Shown: positions 38,255 through 49,100 of the stretch, one piece after another
Position numbering within the stretch: the first letter of the stretch is position 1
How the letters are laid out: each line of letters opens with the position of its first letter
DNA from: Advenella mimigardefordensis DPN7
GTDB taxonomy: Bacteria; Pseudomonadota; Gammaproteobacteria; Burkholderiales; Burkholderiaceae_B
Direction of reading: 5' to 3'
Length of the DNA stretch: 64,000 nucleotides
Assembly (NCBI RefSeq): GCF_000521505.1
Contig: NZ_CP003915.1
Span: 992,001 to 1,056,000 of the forward strand
Notes under the pieces: model-generated
Database searches by the model: none
Told to the model about the DNA's origin: nothing
Seen by the model: the letters and a program-made list of their open reading frames with translations, nothing else
Translations under genes and position numbers: made by a program

Positions 38255-38995
38255 GTGTCAGAAACTATTATCCTCATGGAAAATGTCAACAAGTGGTACG
38301 GCCAGTATCATGTACTGCGAGACATCAATCTGGACGTTGCTGCGGGCGAGCGCATCGTGATCTGTGGACCGTCCGGCTCCGGAAAGTCGACGCTGATCCG
38401 GTGCATCAACGCCCTGGAGTCGCATCAGGAAGGCAGGATTGTCGTTGACGGAACGCAACTGAGCGACAATCTGAAAAAAATCGAACAGGTGCGCAAAAAT
38501 GTGGGCATGGTGTTCCAGCACTTTAATCTGTTTCCGCATCTGACCGTACTTGAAAACCTCACGCTGGGGCCGATCTGGGTCCTGAAACAGTCGCAGCAGC
38601 AGGCGCGCGACACCGCCATGCAGTATCTGGAGCGGGTGCGCATACCGGATCAGGCCGGCAAGTTTCCCGGCCAGCTGTCCGGGGGGCAGCAACAGCGTGT
38701 TGCGATCGCCCGTTCGCTGTGCATGAACCCCAAAGTGATGCTGTTTGACGAGCCCACCTCTGCGCTGGACCCGGAAATGGTCAAGGAAGTGCTGGACGTG
38801 ATGGTTAATCTGGCCGAAGAGTCTGGCGTGACCATGCTGTGCGTCACGCATGAGATGGGCTTTGCGCGCCAGGTTGCCGATCGTGTGGTGTTCATGGACC
38901 AGGGCAGCATCGTGGAGCAGAACACGCCGGATGCGTTTTTTGACCATCCGCAACATGAACGTACCCGTCATTTTCTGGACCAGATTCTGCACTAA
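38255..38995 (+). CDS. aapP: Amino acid ABC transporter ATP-binding protein AapP/GlnQ type
   Basis: 246 residues from a GTG start; Walker [11 protein letters not shown]-loop [12 protein letters not shown], signature [15 protein letters not shown], Walker [15 protein letters not shown]-loop THEMGFA. Energises AapQM. A 6-bp hairpin CCGGGA/TCCCGG lies at 39004-39020 after it but without a T run. Confidence 0.92.
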   Translation: MSETIILMENVNKWYGQYHVLRDINLDVAAGERIVICGPSGSGKSTLIRCINALESHQEGRIVVDGTQLSDNLKKIEQVRKNVGMVFQHFNLFPHLTVLENLTLGPIWVLKQSQQQARDTAMQYLERVRIPDQAGKFPGQLSGGQQQRVAIARSLCMNPKVMLFDEPTSALDPEMVKEVLDVMVNLAEESGVTMLCVTHEMGFARQVADRVVFMDQGSIVEQNTPDAFFDHPQHERTRHFLDQILH

Positions 38996-39098
38996 TGCCC
39001 TGGCCGGGATGCCGTCCCGGATTCCGGTGTAAAATGGCGGCATCAAGCGGCCCTATACAGCTACGTATACGGCTATTTACACCAACGGTTACAAAATC

Positions 39099-39290
39099 AT
39101 GGCAGACAATTTCGAATCTGATATTACCAAGTTCATCAAGCAGTACAAAGACGAACACCCTGGTACCGAAGAGCGGCAACGGCAGGGGCGCGGACTCCTG
39201 TGGGATAAAACCCTGGATACCGACCTGCTCGATGGTTTCAGAAAGGCCAAAGTGCCCCAGAAACCCTACGTGTATTCGAGCAATAGCTGA
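39099..39290 (+). CDS. DUF3460 family small protein
   Basis: 63 residues, soluble and charged: FIKQYKDEHPGTEERQRQGR, then LLWDK and a basic end KVPQKPYVY. This pattern is the DUF3460 family found mainly in Burkholderiales and Neisseriales, of unknown function. Nine bases before scpA, so probably co-transcribed with it. Confidence 0.85.
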   Translation: MADNFESDITKFIKQYKDEHPGTEERQRQGRGLLWDKTLDTDLLDGFRKAKVPQKPYVYSSNS

Positions 39291-39298
39291 ACGCCCGA

Positions 39299-40171
39299 AT
39301 GACGGTGCCTGCCGATCAGCTCAACGCGCTGGTCTCTCCTGAAGTGGATTCCACACCCGACACCATCGATTCGGTCGCATTGGCGCGCCTGTACGGTGAG
39401 CCGCTGTTCAATATTCCTCAGGATCTGTACATTCCGCCAGATGCGCTGGAAGTTTTCCTGGAGGCCTTTGAAGGGCCGCTGGATCTATTGCTGTACCTGA
39501 TCCGCAAGCAAAACTTCAATGTGCTGGATATTCCCATGTCGGAAGTGACCCGGCAATATCTGAATTATGTGGATCAGATCCGCAAGCACAATCTGGAGCT
39601 GGCCGGCGAATATCTGCTGATGGCGGCCCTGCTGATTGAAATCAAGTCGCGTATGCTGCTGCCGGTCAAAAAATCAGACACCGGTGAAGAGGTGGAAGAT
39701 CCGCGTGCTGAGCTGGTTCGTCGTCTGCTGGAGTATGAGCAGATGAAGCTGGCGGCCCAGAAGCTCAATGAATTGCCACAATTGGGTCGTGACTTCGAGC
39801 GTGCTCGCGCCTTTATGGATCTGAGCACCGAGAGGGCACTGCCCGAGGTGAATGCTGAAGACCTGCGTCTGGCCTGGCTGGACATCATGAAGCGGGCCAA
39901 ACTGAATGCACACCACCATATTACGCGCGAACAGCTATCGGTGCGTGATCATATGACCCATATTCTGCGTCGTCTGTCTGACGTGCGATTCATGGAATTT
40001 CGGGATCTGTTCTATGAGCGGGTGGAAGATGGTGATCCGGCGGCAGTCGTCGTGGTTCATTTTCTGGCCATGCTGGAACTGGCCCGTGAAACCCTCCTGG
40101 AAATCACCCAGGCAGAACCCTACGCCCCCATTTATATTCGTCTCTCATATAGCAGCCAGGCCGTGGCCTGA
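39299..40171 (+). CDS. scpA: Segregation and condensation protein A
   Basis: 290 residues, kleisin subunit of the SMC complex that compacts chromosomes. N-terminal kleisin part FEGPLDLLLYLIRKQNFNVLDIPM, middle LLMAALLIEIKSRMLLPV, C-terminal winged helix (HHITREQLSVRDHMTHILR). A longer N-terminus than many relatives. The partner scpB is not in the window. Followed 18 bp later by panC. Confidence 0.93.
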   Translation: MTVPADQLNALVSPEVDSTPDTIDSVALARLYGEPLFNIPQDLYIPPDALEVFLEAFEGPLDLLLYLIRKQNFNVLDIPMSEVTRQYLNYVDQIRKHNLELAGEYLLMAALLIEIKSRMLLPVKKSDTGEEVEDPRAELVRRLLEYEQMKLAAQKLNELPQLGRDFERARAFMDLSTERALPEVNAEDLRLAWLDIMKRAKLNAHHHITREQLSVRDHMTHILRRLSDVRFMEFRDLFYERVEDGDPAAVVVVHFLAMLELARETLLEITQAEPYAPIYIRLSYSSQAVA

Positions 40172-41044
<873 letters not shown>

Positions 41045-41084
41045 ACTGTCAATACTGATAGTTTTTGGTCACTGGCATGATCAC

Positions 41085-41090
41085 TATAAT
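41085..41090 (+). promoter_or_regulatory. Perfect -10 hexamer upstream of the LuxR-type gene
   Basis: TATAAT 35 bp before the start codon, with no good -35 at 16-18 bp (TTTTTG only). This suggests an activator-dependent promoter for the regulator. Confidence 0.4.
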
Positions 41091-41125
41091 TTGTCCCATC
41101 TTCACAAGAAATAAGAGGAATCAAG

Positions 41126-41383
41126 ATGGGAACAGGAGAAAACATGCCAGGGCTGGATGTCCTGATACAGTGCCTGACGCCACGGGAAAAAGAAGTTTTC
41201 TTTTTTATTACTCGCGGCTTGCCAAACAAGGTTGCGGCCGCCGAACTCGGCGTGTCGCAACGAACCATAGAAGCACATCGGGCCCGCATTTTTCGAAAAA
41301 TGCATGTTCGTAATGCCACAGAGCTGGCACGGCAGGTGTTTTCCCGGCTCAACCCGCATATCTCCGACAATCAACAGGCATGA
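41126..41383 (+). CDS. Single-domain LuxR/GerE-type DNA-binding protein
   Basis: 85 residues. Almost the whole protein is a GerE helix-turn-helix: LTPREKEVFFFITRG, then NKVAAAELGVSQRTIEAHRARIFRKM. There is no receiver, autoinducer or PAS domain in front, and AGAGGA lies before the ATG, so the short form seems real. Solo HTH proteins of this kind can form dimers or be controlled by expression level. Target genes unknown; the NlpE-like gene on the other strand ends 82 bp away. Confidence 0.75.
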   Translation: MGTGENMPGLDVLIQCLTPREKEVFFFITRGLPNKVAAAELGVSQRTIEAHRARIFRKMHVRNATELARQVFSRLNPHISDNQQA

Positions 41384-41465
41384 ACCATCACGGTTACCTG
41401 GCGGTATAGACCGTGCAAGGCGTGAACGATCAGATCATGGCAGCCGGGTTAGGACGGCTTGCTTA

Positions 41466-42095
41466 TTAACGCGCCGGGCAGAAAAACGAAGTGTCGTTCT
41501 GTAATGCGCTGGACGAATCCTTATCTGCCTGTATGGTGAGTGTATAGCGTCGGGTGATTGTTCTGGTGCCGAGCGTTTGTACGTTGAGCACAGCCGGGCT
41601 TTGCATGCTGAACGAAGCGATACTGGCGCTGCTGCCGTTGGCACGTAGCGGTAACAGATGTACCAGAGGCCGGGTTCCGGGTTCCGGTCTCCAGCAGCCG
41701 GCGTCTGTGCGCGGTGCGCCGGCTGGTACCAGAGGCTGCGATATCCGCTGCCAGCGCCCGTCTGGTAACAGAGTGAGGGTCACGCGCTGTACGGAGCATG
41801 CTGCCGTTTCGCACGGGATGGAGCCAAGAAAGGTTCTGCCTTCCGGTATCAGGCCCTGGGTTGTGGATTGCCGCTGTCTTTCGGCAAGCAGCTCGGCCTG
41901 GGTGGGCTCCGACGTGCCGAAGGGAATCTGGATTTGCCCGCTCCCAGGATAGGCAGACGCAGGCCGCGTTTCACGCTCTCGGGTCGCGGTATCGCTTGCC
42001 GTTGAGTGTTGCGCCGAGGTGCTGCAACCGGCCAGCAGGACCAGAAGGGAAGCCGACAGCAGTGCCGGTCGAAAACGGAATGGAACAGAAAGCAT
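41466..42095 (-). CDS. NlpE-like lipoprotein
   Basis: 209 residues. Signal with lipobox LLAGC (cysteine about residue 23 from the ATG at 42095), low-complexity Ser/Thr/Arg stretch, then GRTFLGSIPCETAACSVQRVTLTLLPDGRW, which has the shape of the NlpE N-terminal domain (G.lPC..C...ltL..dG). Here the cysteines are spaced C-x4-C, not C-x2-C. NlpE senses surface or copper stress; function here inferred. Start: ATG 42095 with AGGA 11 nt upstream; the same frame is open further up through the 12-bp repeat but a start there would destroy the lipoprotein signal. Confidence 0.65.
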   Translation of the reverse strand: MLSVPFRFRPALLSASLLVLLAGCSTSAQHSTASDTATRERETRPASAYPGSGQIQIPFGTSEPTQAELLAERQRQSTTQGLIPEGRTFLGSIPCETAACSVQRVTLTLLPDGRWQRISQPLVPAGAPRTDAGCWRPEPGTRPLVHLLPLRANGSSASIASFSMQSPAVLNVQTLGTRTITRRYTLTIQADKDSSSALQNDTSFFCPAR

Positions 42096-42159
42096 GACAG
42101 TTTTTTTCCTATTAAACAGGATCAGCGTCAGGGTCAAAGCCGGGACTGAAGTCGGAACT

Positions 42160-42339
42160 AAAGCCCGGATCAAAGCCCGGATCAGAACCCGGATCAAAGC
42201 CCGGATCAGAACCCGGATCAAAGCCCGGATCAGAACCCGGATCAAAGCCCGGATCAAAGCCCGGATCAAAGCCCGGATCAGAACCCGGATCAGAACCCGG
42301 ATCAGAACCCGGATCAGAACCCGGATCAGAACCCGGATT
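42160..42339. repeat. Tandem repeat, fifteen 12-bp units
   Basis: Units read AAAGCCCGGATC (A) or AGAACCCGGATC (B) on the plus strand in the order AABABABAAABBBBB; the last unit ends in T instead of C. The flanks hold degenerate units (such as TCAAAGCCGGGACTGAAG). Unit length is a multiple of three, so every open frame stays open: plus KARI/RTRI, or PGSK/PGSE; minus DPGF/DPGS or IRVL/IRAL. None of the periodic frames has a believable start except by running into the lipoprotein. It lies between divergent genes and is expected to vary in number. Confidence 0.9.
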
Positions 42340-42586
42340 TGGAATAAAGCCAGGAAGACGTCACAGGCCTGCGCGGACACTGAACTAGCTGAACTAGCGG
42401 CATATTACCACGGCAATATCCATCCCGGCACAGCCAGTCGTTTTGGATCAACCCATCGGATTTCCGATGGTGCCGGCAGCGTCATGCACGGGGCAGGCGG
42501 GCAGGCATCGATCGTGGGAGGCACCGGCGTGAAGACGTTGCCGGCGTCCGGGTTCTCGGGTGGCTGTCGGGTGCTGCTGTAGGGTT
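42340..42586. other. Region between the 12-bp repeat and the prepilin peptidase
   Basis: About 250 bp without a gene I can support. A short direct repeat (GAACTAGCT, GAACTAGCG at about 42382-42399) is the only structure seen. The open frame that crosses it is the Lys/Arg-rich translation of the tandem repeat. Confidence 0.45.
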
Positions 42587-43351
42587 ATGTTTTTGCTTAG
42601 TGTTTTGATGGCGTGCAGTTTGTGGCCCGCATATGCATTGCTATGCGCTGTTCTGCGCTGGCGTTACGGGCACGCAGCAGTGGCTGCTTGCGTGGTCACA
42701 GCGGGCTGGCGCTTTACGGGCATCCTGCTGTTGATAGTGGGGATCGCATTGCCGGTATTTCTTTACCTGCTTACCTGTGAGTGGTCTCGGCAGTGGCTGT
42801 TGTTCTTTTACCTGCTGGCCTTGTTGACGCTGGCTGATATTCAGATGCGCTTGTTGCCCGATTATCTGCTGGCATTACTGCTGCTTGTAGGCCTGCTGTC
42901 AATCGTGGCCGGCCTGCCGGACACGCCGACGCTGGCCCATGCCCTGCCTGCGTTTGCTGTCACGGTGCCGGTGGTGTTGCTTTGCATAAGACGATGCGAG
43001 GCTGTTGGGAGCAGGCCTGCGCTGGCTGCAGGCGACCTGAAGATGATCGCCGTGCTGACCCTCTGGTTTCCTTACAATCAATTACTCTTGCTGTTATGTG
43101 TGGCCTGTTTTGCAGGACTGGTGTACATTCTGGTAATACGATGTATAACCGGTGCGTTGCTGCGGACCATTGCGTTTGGCCCCTGTCTGGCGTTGGGCGC
43201 GCTTGCAATGCATGTATCCTGCGACTGTCCGCAGGCAGATATGGGCAGTACATATTGCATGATCAGGCCAGGCGTTGCGCGCCCGGCCTTGTTTTTCAAG
43301 GGAGTCTGCGTTGTACAGGATAGGTCTGACAGGGGGCATCGGCTCGGGTAA
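42587..43351 (+). CDS. Reduced prepilin peptidase (A24 family, no methyltransferase domain)
   Basis: 254 residues from ATG 42587 (GTG 42560 possible). About seven helices. Both catalytic aspartates of A24 proteases are visible, in TLADIQMRLLPD and in AAGDLKMIAVLTLW, and IAFGPCLALGAL mirrors the family IPFGPYLA. The cytoplasmic N-terminal methyltransferase domain with its CxxC pairs is missing, as in TadV/CpaA-like enzymes. Overlaps coaE by 41 nt; the last roughly 25 residues are likely non-essential. Normal PilD neighbours (pilB, pilC) are absent here. Confidence 0.7.
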   Translation: MFLLSVLMACSLWPAYALLCAVLRWRYGHAAVAACVVTAGWRFTGILLLIVGIALPVFLYLLTCEWSRQWLLFFYLLALLTLADIQMRLLPDYLLALLLLVGLLSIVAGLPDTPTLAHALPAFAVTVPVVLLCIRRCEAVGSRPALAAGDLKMIAVLTLWFPYNQLLLLLCVACFAGLVYILVIRCITGALLRTIAFGPCLALGALAMHVSCDCPQADMGSTYCMIRPGVARPALFFKGVCVVQDRSDRGHRLG

Positions 43352-43931
43352 GTCCACCGTTTCGCAATTGCTTGCCGCCCGGGGTGCCAGCGTGATTGAT
43401 GCCGATGCCCTGTCGCGGTCCCTGACCCAGCCGGGAGGTAAGGCCATGCCGGCTATTGCACAGGCATTTGGGAGCAGGGCAGTGCAGGCAGACGGTGCCA
43501 TGGATCGCGCTTATATGCGCCAGCAGGTTTTTCAGGATGTGGCTAAGCGGCGTCAGCTCGAACAGATTCTGCACCCGCTTATTGGTCAGGCGACGCAGGC
43601 CGCCGCCGCGGCAGCCACCGGGCTTTATCTGGTCTACGATATTCCACTGCTGGTTGAGTCTCTGGCCCGATATCGCCCGATAATGGACCGAATCTGTGTG
43701 GTAGACTGTGAAGAAACAGAACAGATCGCGCGCGTGCAGGCACGCAGTGGTCTTTCGGTACAGGCCGTCACGGACATCATGAGTACTCAGGCGCGACGCC
43801 AGCAACGGCTGGCAGCCGCTGACGATGTGATCTTCAACGGTGCCGGTATTACACTCGCCATGCTCGAAGAGCGGGTGCAGCAGGTGCATGAGCATTGGCT
43901 GCAATTGAGCGGGCAACAGAAGACACAATAG
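43311..43931 (+). CDS. coaE: Dephospho-CoA kinase
   Basis: 206 residues; last step of coenzyme A synthesis. P-loop GGIGSGKST right after a TTG start (AAGGGAG 6 nt upstream), then VIDADALSRSLTQPGG, the lid DRAYMRQQVF and the NGAG nucleotide site. Overlaps the prepilin peptidase gene. Conserved neighbour of zapD. Confidence 0.92.
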   Translation: MYRIGLTGGIGSGKSTVSQLLAARGASVIDADALSRSLTQPGGKAMPAIAQAFGSRAVQADGAMDRAYMRQQVFQDVAKRRQLEQILHPLIGQATQAAAAAATGLYLVYDIPLLVESLARYRPIMDRICVVDCEETEQIARVQARSGLSVQAVTDIMSTQARRQQRLAAADDVIFNGAGITLAMLEERVQQVHEHWLQLSGQQKTQ

Positions 43932-44057
43932 CAGGGCGGCAACTGCGGGCCTGCAACCCCGCTGCGCCAGGGACGCGAGATCGCCATTCCCCGGCAGCAG
44001 TGAGCAGGCGCCTGGTGCCTGCATAATGTGATATCAAAAAAGAAAAGGGTCAGTCAA

Positions 44058-44813
44058 TTGGTTTTATACGAATATCCTATTAATGAGCGTATCCGATCCC
44101 TGATGCGACTTGAATATCTGTTCAAGCGATTATTTGCATTTATCAGTGGAACCAGTCCCATGCATCAGCATGTCGCATTATCCCTGCTGTTTGAAATTAT
44201 GGATACATGCGATAGGGCAGAAGTGCGCTCCGGGATTTTGCAGGATATTGACAGGCAGAAAGCCAATCTGGAAAACTACCGCCACCATCCGAATATTGAT
44301 CTGAACGCCCTCGATGCGGCCATTGGCGATTTGAATCGTGTGTCCGTCGCGCTGATGGGTAAGGGCCGCATTGGTCAGGCTGCGCGCGAAAACGAATGGC
44401 TCATGAGTCTGAAAAACCGCTTTGCCGTGCCAGGCGGTACCTCGCAGATTGATATCCCTTCCTACCATGCCTGGCAACTGTCGCCTGAAGAGAATCGCCA
44501 GCGCGCAATCACCCAGTGGGTTGAACCCTTCATGCCGTTATTCGATGGTGTCAGTGTGGTGCTGAAAATGCTGCGTGAGTCGGGTAGTCCGATTGATGCC
44601 GGCACCCAGGAAGGGGGCGTCTTTCAGGAAATGCTCGGCGGTAAAATATACCAGATGGTGCGAGTATGGGTATCGGACGAGCGCCTGATCTATCCGGAAA
44701 TCAGTGCGAACAAATATGTGGTATGGGTACGCTTTTCCGAACTGGACAATCAATACAAAACGCAACTGATTACAACACCTACTGCATTCAAATTGTCATT
44801 CTGTAATGTCTGA
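44058..44813 (+). CDS. zapD: Cell division protein ZapD
   Basis: 251 residues. FtsZ-bundling protein: VLYEYPINERIRSLMRLEYLF, the helix HPNIDLNALDAAIGDLNRV, then MGGK-like core GKIYQMVRVWVS and RFSELDNQYKTQL at the C-terminal beta domain. Start: TTG at 44058 has AAAAGGG 8 nt upstream and gives the usual ZapD beginning; a GTG at 44028 adds ten residues. Follows coaE, as in other betaproteobacteria. Confidence 0.92.
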   Translation: MVLYEYPINERIRSLMRLEYLFKRLFAFISGTSPMHQHVALSLLFEIMDTCDRAEVRSGILQDIDRQKANLENYRHHPNIDLNALDAAIGDLNRVSVALMGKGRIGQAARENEWLMSLKNRFAVPGGTSQIDIPSYHAWQLSPEENRQRAITQWVEPFMPLFDGVSVVLKMLRESGSPIDAGTQEGGVFQEMLGGKIYQMVRVWVSDERLIYPEISANKYVVWVRFSELDNQYKTQLITTPTAFKLSFCNV

Positions 44814-44966
44814 ATGTGGCGGTTGACGTCAGTTAGCGTATTTCCGATGGTTTTCCTGTTACAACTGCCTTGTTGCGATTTATTACAGCTGTCGGCAAAA
44901 GGGATGCCGCGCCCCGGTAAATAGGTAAAAATAGGGGCTTCCTGAATCAGAAGCGTTGTCAGACCT

Positions 44967-46187
44967 ATGCCGGCTCCCTCAAGTACCAATAGAAAGTCCC
45001 GTAAACCGTTACTCCTGCTGATTATTCTGCTGCTTGCCGGCGGTGGTTATTACTATTGGCAGCACAGCGCCGATCAAAAACAGGCAGACAAACCGGCGGC
45101 AGGGCAACGGGCGGGCGGCGCAGCGCCGGCCTCGGGCGGGCGCGGTGCCCCGGGAGGCGGGCGCAATGGCATGCCTATGGTGGCCACCCCCGTTAGCGTT
45201 GTGCCTGTCATGAAAAAAAATCTCACGGTCAGTGTCAGTGGCCTGGGTACCGTTACCGCGTTCAATACCGTGACGGTGCGCAGCCGGGTTGACGGCCCGA
45301 TTCAGAAAATTCTCTTTACCGAAGGCCAGAAGGTCAATGAAGGCGATCTGCTGGTGCAGATTGACCCGCGCTCATTTGAAGTGGCGCTGCAGCAGGCGCA
45401 GGGCACACTGGCACAGAATACGGCACTGCTGGCCAATGCCAAACGGGATTTACAACGCTATCAGACGCTGTTCAAGCAGGATTCGATCGCCCGCCAGCAG
45501 GTAGATACGCAGCAGTCCCTGGTGCGCCAGTATGAAGGCCAGGCACAAAACAATCAGGCCGCCGTCAATGAGGCCCGCCTGTCGCTGACCTACACCAAAG
45601 TGACCGCACCCATCAGTGGGCGGCTGGGTCTGCGCACGGTGGACGTGGGCAATCTGGTGTCTGCAGGCTCCACCGACGGGATCGTCACCATTACCCAGGT
45701 GCAGCCCATTGCGGTGGTATTCTCCATGCCAGAATCCTGGTTGCCCGATGTCGCCGGTCCGCTATATAAGGGCGAAAAGCTCAAGGTCGTTTTGCGCGAC
45801 CGCGACAATAAGACGCAACTGGCCGAAGGCGAACTGGCCTCCATGGATAATGCCGTGGATACTACCACGGGTACCGTCAGGATGAAGGCGACATTCGCCA
45901 ACGAAAACGAAACGCTGTTTCCGAATCAGTTTGTGAATACGGAACTGAAAGTGCGCGAGGTGCCCGATGCGCTGGTGGTCATGTCCGATGCCATTCAGAA
46001 CAGTTCCCGCGGCCCCTATGTGTATATAGTGAAAGACGACAATACTGTTGAGACCCGCCAGATTGAACTGGGGGTGGTCGATAGTGGCTATACCCAGATT
46101 ACCAAGGGGCTGGCCGAAGGAGAACAGGTGGTCTCGGAAGGCGTGGATCGTCTGCGTAATGGGGCCAAAGTTGAGATCGTCAAGTGA
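44967..46187 (+). CDS. mdtA: RND efflux periplasmic adaptor MdtA
   Basis: 406 residues. N-terminal membrane anchor ([18 protein letters not shown]), a long Gly/Ala-rich stretch up to about residue 65, then the lipoyl, alpha-hairpin and beta-barrel domains ([53 protein letters not shown]). Bridges the inner-membrane pump to the outer-membrane channel. Overlaps mdtB by 4 nt. In E. coli the BaeSR system controls these genes; no such regulator is nearby. Confidence 0.92.
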   Translation: MPAPSSTNRKSRKPLLLLIILLLAGGGYYYWQHSADQKQADKPAAGQRAGGAAPASGGRGAPGGGRNGMPMVATPVSVVPVMKKNLTVSVSGLGTVTAFNTVTVRSRVDGPIQKILFTEGQKVNEGDLLVQIDPRSFEVALQQAQGTLAQNTALLANAKRDLQRYQTLFKQDSIARQQVDTQQSLVRQYEGQAQNNQAAVNEARLSLTYTKVTAPISGRLGLRTVDVGNLVSAGSTDGIVTITQVQPIAVVFSMPESWLPDVAGPLYKGEKLKVVLRDRDNKTQLAEGELASMDNAVDTTTGTVRMKATFANENETLFPNQFVNTELKVREVPDALVVMSDAIQNSSRGPYVYIVKDDNTVETRQIELGVVDSGYTQITKGLAEGEQVVSEGVDRLRNGAKVEIVK

Positions 46188-49100
46188 ATATCTCGCGCAC
46201 GTTCATTCTGAAGCCGGTGGCAACCACGCTGGCGATGATCGCCATTTTTCTGGGCGGTCTGGTTGCCTATCGTCTGTTACCTGTTTCTGCACTGCCTGAA
46301 GTCGATTATCCGACCATCCAGGTTGTGTCGCTGTATCCGGGGGCGGGGCCCGACACGATGGCATCGCTGGTCACCTCGCCGCTTGAGCGTCAGTTTGGAC
46401 AGATGCCCGGCTTATTGCAAATGACATCGTCCAGCTCGGGCGGCGCATCAGTGGTCACGCTGCAGTTCGGGCTGGATGTGCAAATGAGCGTGGCCGAACA
46501 GGAGGTGCAGGCGGCGATCAACGCGGCATCGAACCTGTTGCCTTCGGATATGCCCATGCCGCCGGTGTACAACAAGGTCAATCCGGCAGACCGGCCCGTT
46601 GTCACACTGGCGATCTCGTCGGATAATGTGCCCCTGCATGAGGCCCGTGACCTGGTTGAAACCCGCATGGCGCAAAAACTGTCGCAGATATCGGGGGTGG
46701 GGCTGGTCAGTATCGCGGGCGGGCAACGGCCGGCGTTGCGCATCCAGGTGAACCCCACAGCCCTCGCTGCCAATGGTCTGGCCTTAAGCGATGTGCGCAC
46801 CGCTATCACCGCGGCCAATGTCAACCAGCCTACCGGCAATATCGATGGTCCGCGTCGAGGCACAACCATCTATGCCAATAGCCAGGTCAAAACGGCAGCC
46901 GAATACAACAATCTGATTCTTGCCTACAACAACGGCGCGCCGCTGCGCCTGAAGGATGTGGCCAACACGATTGAATCGGCCGAGGATGTGCGACAGGCCG
47001 CATGGATTAATGACAAACCGGCTATTCTGCTCAATATCCAGCGTCAGCCCGGCGCCAATGTGATCGATGTCGTGGACAATGTGCAAAAGCTGCTGCCGCA
47101 ACTGCGGCAGGCTTTGCCGGCTTCGCTGCAGGTTGATGTGGTGGCGGATCGCACCGAAACCATTCGCGAATCGATCAATCATGTGCAAAATGAAATGCTG
47201 ATGGCGATCCTGCTGGTGATCGTGGTGACCTATGCGTTTTTGCGCAGTTTCAGTGCAACGGTCATTCCTTCCATTGTGGTGCCGCTGTCTATCGTTGGCA
47301 CCTTTGGTGTGATGTACCTGCTGGGCTTCAGTCTGAACAATCTGACGCTGATGGCGCTCACCATTGCCACCGGTTTTGTGGTGGATGATGCCATTGTCAT
47401 GATCGAAAATATCGCGCGTCATATCGAAAACGGCGAAAACCCCATGCAGGCCGCGCTCAAGGGGGCCGCCGAAATCGGCTTTACCCTGATCTCGCTGACC
47501 GTCTCGCTTATTGCGGTGCTGATTCCGCTGCTGTTCATGGGCGACGTGATCGGCCGGCTGTTCAGTGAGTTTGCCATTACGCTGGCGACGGCCATTATTA
47601 TTTCACTCGTGATCTCCCTGACGCTGACGCCGATGATGTGCGCGCGCATGCTCAAGCCCGAGTCTGAGTACGAGGGTAATCGCCTGCATCGTCGTCTGGG
47701 ACAGGCGATTGATCGGGTGATTCATGGTTACGACCGCATGCTTACTGTGGTCCTGCGGCATCAGACCCTGACGCTGCTGGTGGCGCTGGCCACTTTTGTA
47801 CTTACTGTCCTGCTTTACATGTGGATTCCGAAGGGATTTTTCCCGCAGCAGGATACGGGCATGATCCAGATCATTACCGAAGCACCGCAGTCGTCCTCAT
47901 TCAAAATGATGTCCGAGCGCCAGGTGCAGATCGCCCGGGCGATCAAGGCAGATCCGGCGGTTGCCTCGGTCTCCTCGTTCATCGGTGTGGATGGCTCGAA
48001 TGCCACGCTGAATACCGGGCGGATGCAGGTAGAACTCAAGCCCACGGGAGAGCGTGACACCATTACAGATGTCATGGCGCGTCTGGAAGAACGGGCTGCG
48101 CAGGTGCAGGGCATGAAAGTCTATTTGCAGGCATCACAGGATCTGACCATCGATGCCCGGGTTTCGCGCACGCAATATCAATTGAGCTTGTCCAGCCTGG
48201 ATGCGGCGCAACTGCGCGAATGGGTCCCTGTCTTTGTTGAGCATCTGGCGGCCGACAAGGCTCTGGCCGGTGTGACCGACAACTTCCAGTTCAATGGCCT
48301 GCAAACGCTTGTTAAAGTGGACCGGGATGCAGCGGCGCGCTATGGCATCACCATGACACAGATTGATAACGCGCTGTATGATGCCTTTGGTCAGCGTCTG
48401 GTGTCCACGATCTTTACCCAGTCTGCCCAGTATCGGGTGGTGATGGAAGTGGCCGAGCATTTTCGCGATAATCCCGCCGATCTTGACCAGGTGTACATCA
48501 AGACCTCTGCCGGCACACCGATTGCGCTGACACAATTGGCGCAGATTGTGCCGGGGCAGGAGTTGCTGGAAGTGATGCGTGTTGATCAGTTCCCGTCCGC
48601 ACTGGTCTCTTTCAACCTGGCGCCCGGCGCATCGTTATCCGATGCCGTGCAGCGTGTGAATCAGATCAAGGCCGAGATCGGGTTGCCGGCATCCGTGGAA
48701 ATGCGCTTTCAGGGAGCGGCGCAGGCGTTCGAGTCGTCACTGTCCAGCACATTATGGCTGTTGCTGGCTGCCGTCTTTACCATGTATATCGTGCTTGGCG
48801 TGCTGTACGAAAGCTACATCCATCCGGTAACCATTCTGTCAACGCTGCCTTCTGCGGCAGTGGGGGCGCTGCTGGCGCTGATGCTGTCCGGTAACGAGCT
48901 GGATATGATCGGCATTATCGGGATTATTCTGCTTATCGGCATCGTCAAGAAGAATGCCATCATGATGATCGATTTTGCGCTGGATGCCGAGCGTCATCAG
49001 GGGCTGCCTCCGGTCAAGGCGATTCATCAGGCGGCGCTGCTGCGTTTTCGGCCTATTCTCATGACCACGCTGGCTGCGCTGTTCGGTGCGATCCCGCTCA

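Noticed and set aside
42160..42339. CRISPR array
   Set aside because: Units are 12 bp and adjacent without spacers; no cas genes.
42096..42380. N-terminal extension of the NlpE-like lipoprotein through the tandem repeat (IRVL/IRAL repeats)
   Set aside because: The frame stays open only because the unit is 12 bp; a start there would bury the lipoprotein signal, and the ATG at 42095 has an SD.
42019..42582. Plus-strand Lys/Arg-rich repeat protein (KARI/RTRI)
   Set aside because: Starts inside the lipoprotein gene, has no SD and is only the translation of the tandem repeat.
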